Assembly (NCBI GenBank): GCA_900169235.1
Contig: FWCC01000278.1
Location: 1 to 64,000, forward strand
From: Zarea fungicola
Lineage: Eukaryota > Ascomycota > Sordariomycetes > Hypocreales > Cordycipitaceae
Length of the DNA: 64,000 bases
Direction: 5' to 3'
The number at the start of each line of letters is the position of its first letter. Position 1 is the first letter of the stretch. Position numbers and translations under genes: made by a program. Shown here piece by piece: positions 33,247 to 44,012 of this stretch. A model generated the notes under the pieces. The model was given only the letters and a program-made list of their open reading frames with translations. It did no database searches and was not told the origin of the DNA.

Positions 33247-34492
33247 AGGTCTCCCTTACAGGAGATTTATTTCATCCAAGCTGGAACATTTGACATGGGG
33301 GAGGCGGGAGTTTGTTCGGTCATTCATTTTCAATGCTTGGTTTCACTAGAGACGGCCTCTGCCGTCGTTGCTGCCACGTGTAGCGTGATTTACTCTTCTT
33401 TGTCGCCGGTCAATGATTAGCAGGTAATAGCGCTTTTCACTGTGGTGTCTTAACAATATACCTTTACCTCTCACTTAAAACTCTTTTCCCAGCTTGTAAA
33501 GAAGAATACGTTCTAAGACACTAATATAGGTTGTACTCTGGGTTGTGATGGTATGCATTGTGTTTAATTTTGTGTGAGGATATGTAAAGACGTTATAGCC
33601 CTGGCTATTATTCATAGCTATTCTTATTAATAATAGGACGCTAAGGAAATATAAATGGTTGTCTTAAAGGTAACATTTAATTTTAGGTAAGAAAGAGGCA
33701 GCACTAGCATGGTGCCGCCCTGCAAAGATCTCGGGTGAGCCATCCGCGCCGAAGTAATAGATCAGAATATTGTCTGGCCGATTCACTGTGGCTTGGAGAT
33801 GAACAGTCAACAGTGTCCTTTAACTATGTGCTTTTCTTTTACATTCCGCACGACCATGAGAACTGAAAATTCTTGATGGCAGTACGGCAAAAAAACCCAG
33901 TCTCTCGAGGGATGATGTACATAGCCAAGGACACTCTGGGGCGGGTGCCAGCGGCGAGATCGACGGAGATTTCTGTACCAGGCTATTCACGCCACTTACG
34001 CTGCCTGCATGTGGCGTGCTTATTATTGCAACTTGCCACGCGATTGAGCTGGTGGGGTGACGCAAGTCGAGTAAATAATCATTCGAGAGGTACATATTCG
34101 ATACTTTGGTACGAAATACTCCGATTTACGGGATTCGGGGGTTATGGGCGGGCGTGTCGTGTGAGGCCTGCTGTGTGGCAGCCAGCCCCTGCGCTCTGTT
34201 GGACTTGTCGTCGAGCGGTACGTTGTTTAATAGCGCATCTGTCAAATTTATGGTCATGAAATTTGATGTATAGGAACTACTTCATGCTCCATGGCAGATT
34301 TGTGAATAACTCTGGAACCTACGCAATCTCATCTCCGAGTACACTTGTGACGCCTTCATATTGAGGCCTTCATATTTAAAGGGATTTCCAACTTCAAGAA
34401 CGCAGTTCCTTCAATTTTATTTCCTGATCAATACCGCCGAAAAAACGCTCCGGCAGCCCTTAGGCACTCTGATGTAGAGTGACTCTGTCATT
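33247..34492. other. Intergenic, promoter of the MFS exporter at its end
   Basis: No supported gene; AT-rich, with unconvincing open frames at 33820-34259. One CGCCGAA (34435-34441) sits 52 bases before the transporter ATG. Confidence 0.45.
34435..34441 (+). promoter_or_regulatory. Single CGCCGAA upstream of the MFS gene
   Basis: Exact heptamer 52 bases before the start codon; single copy, so chance occurrence cannot be excluded. Confidence 0.25.
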
Positions 34493-36133
34493 ATGGCAGA
34501 AGCGAGCCAGGAAAGTGCAGCGGCGACACTGACAGATTCCCGCCAACCCTCCTCCGACATCAAAGGATCTGGACTGAGCGTTGACGATAACAAGGATTCA
34601 GGACCCGCGAAACCTGAAAAATATGAGAGAACCATATCCGATCCCAACATTGTCGATTGGGATGGACCCGATGACAAGGCCAACCCCCGCAATTGGCCCA
34701 AGAACAAGAAGCTGCTGAACATTGGCCTGGTCAGCTTATCCGTCCTCTACACGTATGTCCTGCTACATAATCAAGTTGTATTGCCCAATTAACACCTTCA
34801 TGACAGTAACATTGCAACAACCATGTTTGCACCTGGAGCAAAACAGCTAGTAGATGAATTTGGCATCTCAAGCAACATTGTCATGACTCTTGCAGTCACA
34901 ATGCCGTCACTAGGTGTTGCCGCCGGGCCGCTTGTATTTGCGCCACTCTCTGAGCTTGTTGGCCGTTTGCCCATATACCGGGTAACAAGTATTCTCTATA
35001 TTTGCTTCACCGTTGGCTGCGCGCGCAGCACTGGAGCAGCAATGTTCCTTGTATTTCGCTTCCTGTGTGGCACCTGCGCAGCGTCCTTCTTGACTTGTGG
35101 CGGAGGCACCATTGCCGACCTGCTGGTGAAGGAGGAACGCGGAGGTGCCACGGCCATGTTCACAGCTGGCCCGTTACTGGGACCTGTTATTGGTCCCATC
35201 ATCGGTGGTTTCGTCACACAAGAGTTGAACTGGCGCTGGACTTTTTACTTGGTACTCATACTTGTAAGTGAAAGCTTCTCTGCCAGCCCGCGTCTTCCTC
35301 GTGCATCACTAATCCTGGTCATGCAGTCGGTCGTCGTCACGGCAGTTGCATTCATCACAATGAAGGAGACAAACACGACCATTATATTGCAGAAAAAGAC
35401 GGGTAGCCTACGCAAAGAGACTGGAAATGACGCGCTGGTTGCAGCTGGCTCTGGCAAGGTTCCACCACGAAAACTCTTGGAGCGCGCCTTGGTCCGGCCG
35501 CTTCGCATGCTTTTCTTGTCACCCATTGTGATGCTAATTGGACTCTATCTGGCATTCGTTTTTGGCATGACGTACCTCTTATTTGCAACATTTCCGACCG
35601 TCTTTACTGGCGTGTACCATTGGAGCGTTGGCGTGTCTGGTTTGGCCTATCTGGGTCTCGGCTTTGGATGCACCCTTGGAGTGATTCTCTTCTCTCAGCT
35701 CAGCGACAGACTTGTGAAGCAAAAAGGAGGACCCGAGCGACGCCTGCTACTGATGATGTGGACTGGACCATGCATTCCCATTAGTATTTTCTGGTATGGA
35801 TGGTCGGTTCATTATCATGTGCATTGGATCGTACCCATGATCGGGACCGCATTCATTGGAGTTGGCACCATTTGCGTCACGTCCGCAGCGCAGCTTTATA
35901 TGATGGATATGTTTGGACCAGAAGGAGCTGCATCTGCACTCGCTGCCATTACTTTGATTCGAAACGGATCAGGTGCGTTTCTTGCGTTGGCGGCAGACCC
36001 TCTGTATAAGCAGCTCGGACTCGGCTGGGGTAACAGTGTGCTGGGCTTCATTGCTGCCGCATTTTTGCCTGTTCCAGTGCTATTCTACAAGTATGGCAAA
36101 TATTTGCGCGACAAGTTTCCTGTGCAGTTATAA
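34493..36133 (+). CDS. MFS drug/H+ antiporter-type exporter
   Basis: Three exons (34493-34752, 34807-35263, 35327-36133; donors GTATGT and GTAAGT) give 507 residues. A hydrophilic N-terminal tail ends with the WDGPDDKANPRNWP signature of fungal DHA1-family multidrug transporters, followed by about 12 membrane segments, the PLSELVGRLPIYR loop 2-3 motif, FRFLCGTCAASFLTCGGGTIADL, and a C-terminal half with SDRLVKQKGG and GPEGAASALAA. It should sit in the plasma or vacuolar membrane and export the cluster product, perhaps giving self-protection, like the MFS gene in equisetin-type clusters. The second intron is 63 bases and in frame, so an unspliced reading would falsely add 21 residues. Confidence 0.85.
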
Positions 36134-36884
36134 GAGCAACAGCTGAAGCAATAATTTTTTTTAAAAAAAAAGGGAAGATTTCTGACCACTCGAACGGCGC
36201 AGTTTCTTTAAATATCTTAATGTTTTATCCTAGAAATATTACTTTATGTTTTTTACGTTATAATTTCCGATCCTTGAATGAATTCTATCGGCATGTTCAG
36301 GACCGGATGAATAGTAGTCCAGCTGATACACTGTCTTCTTTCTTTCTATATTTCAAGATTCGAAAAATAAAATTGAATTAATTTAACTCTTTCTTGAGTT
36401 CTAAGCCATCTTGAGCTTCTGGTTTCTTTTGCTATCTCCCCACAAATTGCATGATAATATTGTAAGCCCTGAATACGGTTGTCCAGTCTTTGGACCGCGG
36501 TGCTTCCACTTCATTATACTCACTTTATGGCGATTATGGGCAATAATTATGAATTTTATTGATTCAATTGATTCAGAGCCTTTTCTTACTGTTGTACGTC
36601 TGTTTCGGCGACTGTTTCCCAACTTTACGCAGCAAGCGTACGGTGGCCGAAGAACACCGAAGCTCGAACAGTAACGGCTATGGTGACAGCGCAGACTCAT
36701 CCTTCCATAGCGACAAAAAAGTCTTGGCTGTTTTGTAAATAAATAGCGCTATTGTATCAAGTAATCCATGTTTCATTAAGTGTAACATCATTCTTTTCTA
36801 TTCATAGAGAACATTACCCACCCTCACTAGGCTTTCAAGGAACAACGCCACAGCTACAAGCAAAACAGCCAAAGACATCTCACA
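36134..36884. other. Intergenic, methyltransferase promoter
   Basis: AT-rich, no gene. It contains TTCGGCG (36604-36610) and GGCCGAAG/CACCGAAG about 40 bases further on, roughly 230-280 bases before the methyltransferase ATG. Confidence 0.45.
36604..36610 (+). promoter_or_regulatory. TTCGGCG site upstream of the methyltransferase
   Basis: Exact heptamer with two related half-sites (GCCGAAG, ACCGAAG) at about 36647-36662. Confidence 0.35.
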
Positions 36885-37991
36885 ATGGCCGCAGAGAATG
36901 AGGCTCCCAAGCATGCGCAACTACGAGAGGCACTTGGCCCTGCAATGGGGTATCTAACAACTGTCACGGAGATTGGAATTCTTAGGGCATGCATTGACTT
37001 CCGTGTCTTTGACGAGATTCCAGAAGACGGCGACATATCCCTGTCTGAGCTAGCTGTAAAGACTGGCGCTAAGGAGGAAATGCTAGAACGCCTTGTGCCC
37101 TATCTTACAGCGGTCGAGATGTTAGCAGTGTCGTCAACAGGTCGTGTCGCTCACACGGATAAATCTCGAGTTTATCGTTCTGGCGAGCTGACCTCTGGAT
37201 TTCTCGTTCACATCTTCAACATGCTCCTCCGCCCTGTCGCTCAGCTTCCCACGTTCTTTGGTCAGCACGGGCTAGCTTCTCCAAAGACGGCGGACATCAC
37301 ACCTTTCGGCTTGGCGATGGGACATCCAGACAAGGACGTGTACTCAATTCTAGACGCTGAGCCCGAGCTTAGCAAGGCATTCAACGCCTTTGTTGGTCGC
37401 GTGGGAAAAGTGTTTCCCATGACGGGTGTGTACGACTTTTCATGGATGCAGGAGCAGGAGGGCGCGCTGGTCAGAGACGGGCCGATCTTTGTGGATATTG
37501 GTGGAAGCAATGGACTTGCGATAAAGGATATTGTGGGCGACAACAAATTTATTCCGATCGACAGATGCGCCGTTCTGGACTTGCCCAAATCCATCAACGC
37601 GACCGAGCAAAGTTTGGATGACAGCCTGCGCGGTCTCAAGCTAGTGCCTGGCAACGTCTTTGAGCCACTGCCAAGAGATGCACGCGGATCGCTCGTATAC
37701 CAGTTCCGTCGGATCTTGAACGATTTCGCCGATGCCGATGTGATCAAGTCTTGGCAGTCCGTCAGGGAGGCGGCTGCACCTGACACTCGCGTCTATGTAG
37801 TCGAGGAGCTCCTCCAGCCTGTTCGCAATGCATATGGAGTGTCGCAGGACTTTGTGTTCATGCTTGTGGGCGGAAAACGGCGCAACGCAGCCATGCACAG
37901 CGTGCTGGCTGAAACTGCTGGCTTCCGTCTCAATCGCCAATTCCCCGATAGATACAATGACTGCTCCGTTCTAGAATTTGTACTGCAGTAA
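36885..37991 (+). CDS. SAM-dependent methyltransferase (O-methyltransferase-2 fold; possible N-methyltransferase)
   Basis: Intronless, 368 residues. It has an N-terminal dimerisation/winged-helix region (residues 1-100, ISLSELAVKTGAKEEMLERLV) and a SAM fold with FVDIGGSNGLA near residue 205. The segment that carries the catalytic His in typical plant-type O-methyltransferases (xRxILHDWxD) reads FRRILNDFADADVI here, with Asn in that position. Tetramate N-methyltransferases occur in equisetin-type clusters, so N-methylation of the tetramate is a reasonable hypothesis, and the missing His would fit a non-O-methyl reaction. It lies between the exporter and the regulator on the same strand. Confidence 0.8.
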   Translation: MAAENEAPKHAQLREALGPAMGYLTTVTEIGILRACIDFRVFDEIPEDGDISLSELAVKTGAKEEMLERLVPYLTAVEMLAVSSTGRVAHTDKSRVYRSGELTSGFLVHIFNMLLRPVAQLPTFFGQHGLASPKTADITPFGLAMGHPDKDVYSILDAEPELSKAFNAFVGRVGKVFPMTGVYDFSWMQEQEGALVRDGPIFVDIGGSNGLAIKDIVGDNKFIPIDRCAVLDLPKSINATEQSLDDSLRGLKLVPGNVFEPLPRDARGSLVYQFRRILNDFADADVIKSWQSVREAAAPDTRVYVVEELLQPVRNAYGVSQDFVFMLVGGKRRNAAMHSVLAETAGFRLNRQFPDRYNDCSVLEFVLQ

Positions 37992-38738
37992 CGTCGGTGG
38001 CTTACTCGGGGTTGGGATTACGCACTTCATTATTACTTAGCTTCAAAAGTGCCGAGTGAATTCAACAAATTTTACCTGCCCAATTAAGCAGCCCGTACAG
38101 CGTCGTGGTTGCATTCTTATTAAACATCAGCTCGAATCGGTGGAATACAACGCCCCTGCCAAGATCTGCAGTAATACACATCGGGCGTCCCACAGCGTAT
38201 TTGAACGTATATGCAGTGCCTCCTCACGTGCTCGCTATTCGTCCGAACACAATGCCGATCTACAGTACACTGCGGTATACTATACACTTATGGATAGACA
38301 AGACTTCAAAGACGGGATACTCCTGTTTCCAACAGACTCCTGGCCATTAATTCAGCCACGCGCCGCCAGCGGAAAATTCCCGACGGCCGCAGCGCGATGG
38401 CCGTTGTGGCTGTCGAACGAGCAACCCTCTCGATGTCTCATTTCTCCGCGAATTCGGAAATTCAGGCTTTGAATGCGTAATTATTATGTATGATGTCTTC
38501 TTTTGCGTTTCGATCTGAATCAGGGCAATGCAGGCAGACTTCCTTGAAAGTACCTGCACGGTGGGCGTACAATGTAAAACAGCTGTACAAATATTCTCTT
38601 GCCCCAATTCCACGTAATGTCTTTTTTTGCCGAATCCTTGGCGTTCAACACAGTGGACTATGTCTTGAATATCCCCGCGTACCCTCTGTCAATCTCACGT
38701 GTAAGGAAACTCCCTTTTCGATAGTACGCCATTCCACC
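37992..38738. other. Promoter of the AflR-like regulator
   Basis: No gene supported. The coding frame of the regulator is open back to 38490, but that extension has no conserved content. A GCCGAA occurs at 38629-38634. Confidence 0.45.
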
Positions 38739-40211
38739 ATGAGCCGTCACCAATCCTCCGACATCATCCCCGCAATCCGGACATCTTGCGATCGATGCCA
38801 TCTCCAAAAACTTAAATGCTCTGTCCCCTCTTCCAATGATTCACCATCCACACAGCGAAGCTGCACGCGATGTGATCGCGCCAAGGTCCCGTGTACCTTT
38901 GGCCGCAGAAGTAGGCCTAAGCGAGGGTCTTGGGCTGGGGCCGCATCATCAAACGGCGTTGCAAAAAAAAGCAGAGAAGTTGCAAAGAGCGGCTCACCAA
39001 ATGACCATGACGCCTCCAGGGCAACACGATCGAGTGAGGAACAGACTATAACGGAGGCGTACCGAGGAGTGAACCATGGTGATGACCAAGACACAACCAC
39101 ATCAGACGTGGCGGTGTCAACTTCATCATCCGAGACCTTTACGTTTGACCCAAGCTGGATGGTTCACGACGGCATATCGAATGAAATGGTACCTGAGTCA
39201 CTTCAAGAAACACAAACCAGAGGAGTTGGTGACATGTACTCATTCCAAGGCTCCGAGCCTGTCTTTCTCAACGTAGAACAGCTTCTTGATCAGGGGGGAG
39301 GCACTCCTCACTCCTTTGGCATTACATTCCCGCCAACGGCCGGCAGCGATGACAACAATAACAGTACCGGTGACGGTCCGATCGAATTCGATCAGCAAGC
39401 ATCAGTCCAACCAGGCCAATGCTCGACCACCACCACCACCACGACGACACGGATGCTGCTCAGCCTGGCATCTGATCTGGAAGATCACCTCGAGTCGATG
39501 GAAGACATGCCGCACCAGCGGTGGGGGACTTGTGATCATGACTGTATCGATAGGTATCCAATTGGGAGAGTCGTCCACCTGTCCCAGAAATTCGCCAGCC
39601 TAGCAAAAGAGCTCCAAAGAGCCAGGTCGGAGGAAAATGGTCATTTCGAACAGCAACAGCAAGATTTCGCATCCTGGAGCCGTCCGCGGATCAGCACTGG
39701 CTTGCTGACGCCGAGTTCGCTCCTGTCTGACAGCGGCTCCTACTCATCGTCCTGCACCAACACGGCGGCCACACCGTTGCCCAACCCCGAGACCCCGGGT
39801 ATTCTCATCCTCCTAAGCTGCTACCTGACACTGATCCGCATCTACGTCATTGTTTTGGATCACTTCCAACACCACCTCGAAAGTCTGGGACGGCGCGCTG
39901 GACAGACTGTAAACTTGGCACCGACAATGTGCCTGGGTGAGCTTCCGTCATCAAACACATCGTACAACCAGATTTACGAGGGCTCCTGCATTATGCTGAA
40001 TGCCCTCAGAGAAGCGGTCGAGGCCTTTGGTATAAGGTGCGAAGTCAAGTTGTCCAGCAGCGCTGCGGCTTGGGCCGGGGTTTCCTTTTCCGACGCCTTG
40101 GTCGGCCAGCAGATGTCACAGAGCGCAAGGGACATATATAGAGGCTATGCCGAAATTGAGGCGAGGGTGGCTAGTATAAAAGATTGGATCCGACAGCAAC
40201 TGGAATTTTGA
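38739..40211 (+). CDS. AflR-like Zn2Cys6 transcription factor, cluster regulator candidate
   Basis: Intronless, 490 residues from ATG 38739 (MSRHQSSDIIPAIR). I chose this start because the zinc cluster then lies close to the N-terminus as usual. The cluster is CDRCHLQKLKC, a 14-residue loop, then CTRCDRAKVPC, followed by a basic RRSRPKRG linker. The C-terminal part (LLSCYLTLIRIYVIVLDHF, CLGELPS, IMLNALREAVEAFG) matches the AflR domain found in regulators of secondary metabolite clusters. Low-complexity Gln/Thr stretches are between. It likely switches the 10.9-40.2 kb cluster on. The CGCCGAA repeats in the cluster promoters are candidate targets, although published AflR sites are TCG-N5-CGA. 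Confidence 0.85.
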   Translation: MSRHQSSDIIPAIRTSCDRCHLQKLKCSVPSSNDSPSTQRSCTRCDRAKVPCTFGRRSRPKRGSWAGAASSNGVAKKSREVAKSGSPNDHDASRATRSSEEQTITEAYRGVNHGDDQDTTTSDVAVSTSSSETFTFDPSWMVHDGISNEMVPESLQETQTRGVGDMYSFQGSEPVFLNVEQLLDQGGGTPHSFGITFPPTAGSDDNNNSTGDGPIEFDQQASVQPGQCSTTTTTTTTRMLLSLASDLEDHLESMEDMPHQRWGTCDHDCIDRYPIGRVVHLSQKFASLAKELQRARSEENGHFEQQQQDFASWSRPRISTGLLTPSSLLSDSGSYSSSCTNTAATPLPNPETPGILILLSCYLTLIRIYVIVLDHFQHHLESLGRRAGQTVNLAPTMCLGELPSSNTSYNQIYEGSCIMLNALREAVEAFGIRCEVKLSSSAAAWAGVSFSDALVGQQMSQSARDIYRGYAEIEARVASIKDWIRQQLEF

Positions 40212-41067
40212 AACAGCCGATGTCTATGAGGTGTACCAATTGCTGGACCACCCAACCCACTCATAGCCATCAACACAACATGGAGTGTTTTGGAGAGGTG
40301 TCCATAGACAGGCGTTTAGGAACTTGCGAGAGATGTAGCTTGCAACTATGGTGTATAAATTATTAGTTAGATAAAAATAAACATTTCTTGATTTTTCGCC
40401 CTCCAGATTGCCGCGTCTTTAGAATACCGCATCTGAATACCTTTTGAACTCGAGGATATGGTAAACTAAACGAGACTGAAGAAAACCACCCTGTAGTGTG
40501 TATTTCGCGTCATCCAACGGGAGATGGGCAATGTTGATGGTGCAGTCTCTTTTGAGTTTGCCATTTTATTACTGGGCTGGCAGGAGTGATAATATCACGT
40601 ATACATGGGATAACAATCAAGCCTTGGCAGTGGCTGGCTACTTTTTCGCGCAACATTAACAAGACAGACGAAATCTTGTAGCGCGTCGGGCCGGGGTCCG
40701 ACAGGCCGGGGTCCGAAGCTCTCAGTCTAGCATTGGATTGACTTTCGACATTCCAATTACCTTGGAGGAGCTAATACACATGTACTATACCTTCAGAAAA
40801 TACTCCTCAGTACCAAGTTTGAGGAGATGATTGAGTACTATAGGAGTAGACAGATGGGCAGCCAGTTGCCCATGTTTGCGCAACCAAGTACAAAGCAAGA
40901 TGATACACTTCCTCGGACGCCCGGCGCAGCTCCACACTAGTTTTACCCATTCACATATGACACAGACATTCAGCTAGGGCGGGGTTATTTTTTCCATTCT
41001 CAACACTTCAATTTGTCTCAGCTTATGGCCGGATGAGTCTCGTTGATGATGCATACCGTCATTTCAG
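40212..41067. other. Intergenic with tandem CGG-N3-CCG sites
   Basis: No gene. It marks the boundary between the biosynthetic cluster and the second metabolic region, and contains the 15-bp tandem element at 40689-40716. Confidence 0.5.
40689..40716. promoter_or_regulatory. Tandem GGCCGGGGTCCGA, two CGG-N3-CCG palindromes
   Basis: GGCCGGGGTCCGA occurs at 40689-40701 and 40704-40716. Each copy contains CGG-GGT-CCG, an inverted CGG pair of the kind bound by Zn2Cys6 dimers. It lies about 350 bases before the dehydrogenase start; the regulator at 51203 is a candidate binder. Confidence 0.4.
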
Positions 41068-42374
41068 ATGCACCCCATGCCTATGTATTCTCCAACGTCA
41101 AATCGAGCTGTGGTGTGGGTGGGCCGGCGTAAGCTTGAGATCCAGCAGCGGCCGATAGTCGCTCCCGGCGACGATGAGGTACTGGTAAAAGTCATGGCGA
41201 CAGGCCTGTGCGGATCGGACTGTCGTAACTGGGAAAATGATAATGTATCGAAACAACTTGTACTGGGACATGAGTCCTCAGGCGTTATCGAACAGGTCGG
41301 TAGCAAAGTTCATGGCCGATTCGTGGGACAGAGAGTGGCAATTGAGCCAGGTGATCCCTGCAGGGAGTGAGTTTTCAATCCTTGGCCGCATGATTTTTAT
41401 GTTGCTGGTTTTTTAAATCCAAGCCACATTAAGGCTGAGATACTGTGCTGACACACAAAGTAGCTGCGAATTTTGTTTGAAAGGACGCCCTAATATTTGT
41501 GCCAACCTAAAGTATTGCGGTTTGGACCCAACAGACGGTTCATTGGTCCAATTATACACTTGCCGTGCAGCATTGACAGTTCCTATACCGGACAATGTTT
41601 CGTGGGAGGAAGCTGGTGCCATTCAGCCACTCGCAGTTGCTGTCCAGGTGTCCAGGAGAGCCGCGTTCAATATTGGCCAGACACTGGCTATTTTGTAAGT
41701 GTTCCGCCCGCCTCCGGTTTCTCATAGGAGCACAGGTGTCCTGACAGTGGTTTTCACAGCGGATGCGGCCCCCTCGGACTGCTCATTCTTGCCGTTGCTA
41801 GGGCGCATGGTGTGCGCAAGATTGTCATGTTGGACACAAAGGCATCACGGGCTGAATTCGCTCAAAAGTACGGCGCTGATGCAGGTATCTGCACTCCAAA
41901 ATTGACGGAAGCTGGCACAGACGACCAAGAGCTTACTCAAAGATACGCAAATAAAATTGTTTCAGATCAGGGCGTGGGACACGGTTTCGACGTGGTTGTC
42001 CTGGCCTGCGGTTCAGAGAGCGCCGCGCAAATGGCAGTCTCCATGGTAAAGGCAGGAGGAAACGTAGTTCAAGCTGGCCTTGGTGACCGTCTGTCGCACA
42101 TTCCATTTACCGACGTAACGGCCAAAGAAGTCACGATTACAGGTTAGTGAAACATCAGGTGCTCCGTTACACGAAAGCTAATATTTGGCTGCTCCCAGGC
42201 GTTTGCCGTTACACCCCTGGCTGCTTTGCCGACGCTGTAGGCCTCATCTCACGGAAAGTCGTTGACTTGAGGCCTCTTGTTACATCCACGTACCCTCTTA
42301 CGAAAGCGAATGATGCTTTCGCGGCCCAGCATTCTAGAAAACATATCAAGGTTATCATAATGAACCAGGAGTGA
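41068..42374 (+). CDS. Zinc-dependent medium-chain alcohol/polyol dehydrogenase
   Basis: Four exons (41068-41366, 41464-41694, 41760-42142, 42199-42374) give 362 residues in one frame. Catalytic-zinc elements are ATGLCGSDCRNW and GHESSG. The structural-zinc lobe is PCRDCEFCLKGRPNIC, whose second half is completed only by splicing. The coenzyme site is FGCGPLGLLILAVA, then VMLD, whose acidic residue suggests NAD preference. It belongs with sorbitol, xylitol, L-arabinitol and threonine dehydrogenases. It probably oxidises a secondary alcohol in the cytosol. It starts the second gene group, convergent with the aldo-keto reductase. Confidence 0.85.
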
Positions 42375-42471
42375 TGGTGGTAATGAATAATTGGGAATTT
42401 ATGTAGAGACCCAGTCTGCTGGTTGAGAGCCTTGTCATAGATTATTAAAACTTGTTGGGCAAGGTCGCTGT

Positions 42472-43502
42472 CTACTCCCCCCTCTCAGAAGCGGAAAACT
42501 CTTCAGCAAAAAAGTCTCTAAAGTATCTAGCTTTTGAAGGTTCACTAATTCGCCTCACATCCTCCATATTAAGCTTAAATTTAGCCAATTCCGTCAAGTA
42601 ACTGGCTAACCTCTCCTTCTGTGAGCTAGTACTAACCACTGTAGCTCCCTGGTCAATTACCCAACGCAGCAGGACTGCGGCTGGGCTCACGCCGTACTTG
42701 TCGGCCACTGCCCGGCACGGTGCGTCTGCCGGTCCGCCTTTGACTTTGGTCAGAGACGTGAGGGCCGCAAACCCCTGAACCGGGATTTCTTTTTGCTTCA
42801 AGTATGTGAGAAGCTCGGGCTGTTGGAGGTATGGATGCATTTCTATCTGGTTCACTGCTGGCTTGATGCTGGCCGTCTCCAAGATGGAGTCGATATGCGC
42901 TGAAGTGAAACTTGACACGCCAATCTTCTTGGCGAGCCCTCGCTTGACACATCGCTCCATGCCGCTCCAGGTCGATTGAAGATGTGATTTGGATTTGGCG
43001 ACAAACGGGCTGTGAATGAGGTACCTGCTGGCCATGTATTAGAAACTCATTCCACCAGCATAATATGTACTTTTAAGCTTCCTACATATCAACGTAGTCC
43101 ATTTGTAGTCTTTTTAGGCTCGCCTCTAGAGAAGCTTCGACATTGTCCAGATCCATGGTTTTGGTTGTAACGGCTATCGCGGAGCGCGGTACACCTGATT
43201 CTTGGACAGCGGCGCCGAGCTCCATCTCTGTGTGATACACTGGACCTAGTCAGCGTGAATAGATGTTCAAGGCGCTCAAGGATAGATACTCTGTGCTCCA
43301 TCTATTTCAGTAAACCCTAGGTGAATGGCTGTTTTAATTGCATCGACTGTCCGGCGGTTTAGCCCACCATGAGGCGCTGTCATCCAGAGCGTACCGACTC
43401 CATAGGCAATCTATTAAAACTCAGTATGCCAAATTTCATATCCAAGGTTGAGGGTCCGTGAGAGTCGCAGTGAGAACCTACGGACGCTATCTTTGAGCTC
43501 AT
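42472..43502 (-). CDS. Aldo-keto reductase
   Basis: Four exons on the - strand (43502-43482, 43410-43290, 43239-43086, 43024-42472) give 282 residues. After splicing the family order is clear: GVGTLW at the first strand, IDGAQMYHTE (the Tyr of the catalytic tetrad), TTKT with Lys, DYVDMYLIHSP (catalytic His), VNQIEMHPYLQQ and the coenzyme-binding end STSSQKERLASYL. The usual GLDTA reads EIDGAQ, so the catalytic Asp region is slightly unusual. It reduces aldehydes or ketones with NADPH in the cytosol. Its 3' end is only about 100 bases from that of the dehydrogenase, suggesting a functional pair. Confidence 0.85.
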
Positions 43503-44012
43503 GATGAAGTCACTTTATCGGCTGCGGTTGGCACGAGTGGTTGGTTTGAGCTGGGTGCAACCGTAGTGGTTTATGGCGTGGCTTTCTAAAGGATATCGGA
43601 AACAGGAATCCTCTAAGCAGTACGGATATGATCCGACTGTCAGATCCGCAGGGTGCCATACTCTCCGCTGTATGGCCGCAGCGCAATGCTCCCAGGGCCT
43701 GCACTCTAGAGTGGAGAGTTGTCCTTGTTGTAATTTGTGCTCATAAAAATGGGATGTGCAATATCTACCAATTCCCCGCAAACCTGGGGCAAATGAGAAA
43801 CATTTAGTGGAATATGTTTCGCGATTTGTAAAGCGGCCCGAGAGCCGAGCCGCTCGCGACATGTACGAAGTCCGTTAGTTAGCGGACATTCTTGAACACT
43901 GTGAAACGCCCCCAAGTGGAGGCAACATCTCAACCTGGCGTCCATAAATCGCTTTGTCTTCCAATTGCACTCACTAGTCATCAGCAGATATACTTCCTTA
44001 CTGCAACTGAAC
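43503..44012. other. Divergent promoter between aldo-keto reductase and amidohydrolase
   Basis: No gene. A shared bidirectional control region is likely, since both starts face away from it. Confidence 0.5.

Noticed and set aside
35264..35326. In-frame 21-residue insertion in the MFS protein
   Set aside because: Bounded by GTAAGT and GCAG and interrupts a membrane segment; it is an intron.
38490..38738. N-terminal extension of the AflR-like factor
   Set aside because: Open frame only; no conserved content, and the zinc cluster is normally near the N-terminus as with the 38739 start.
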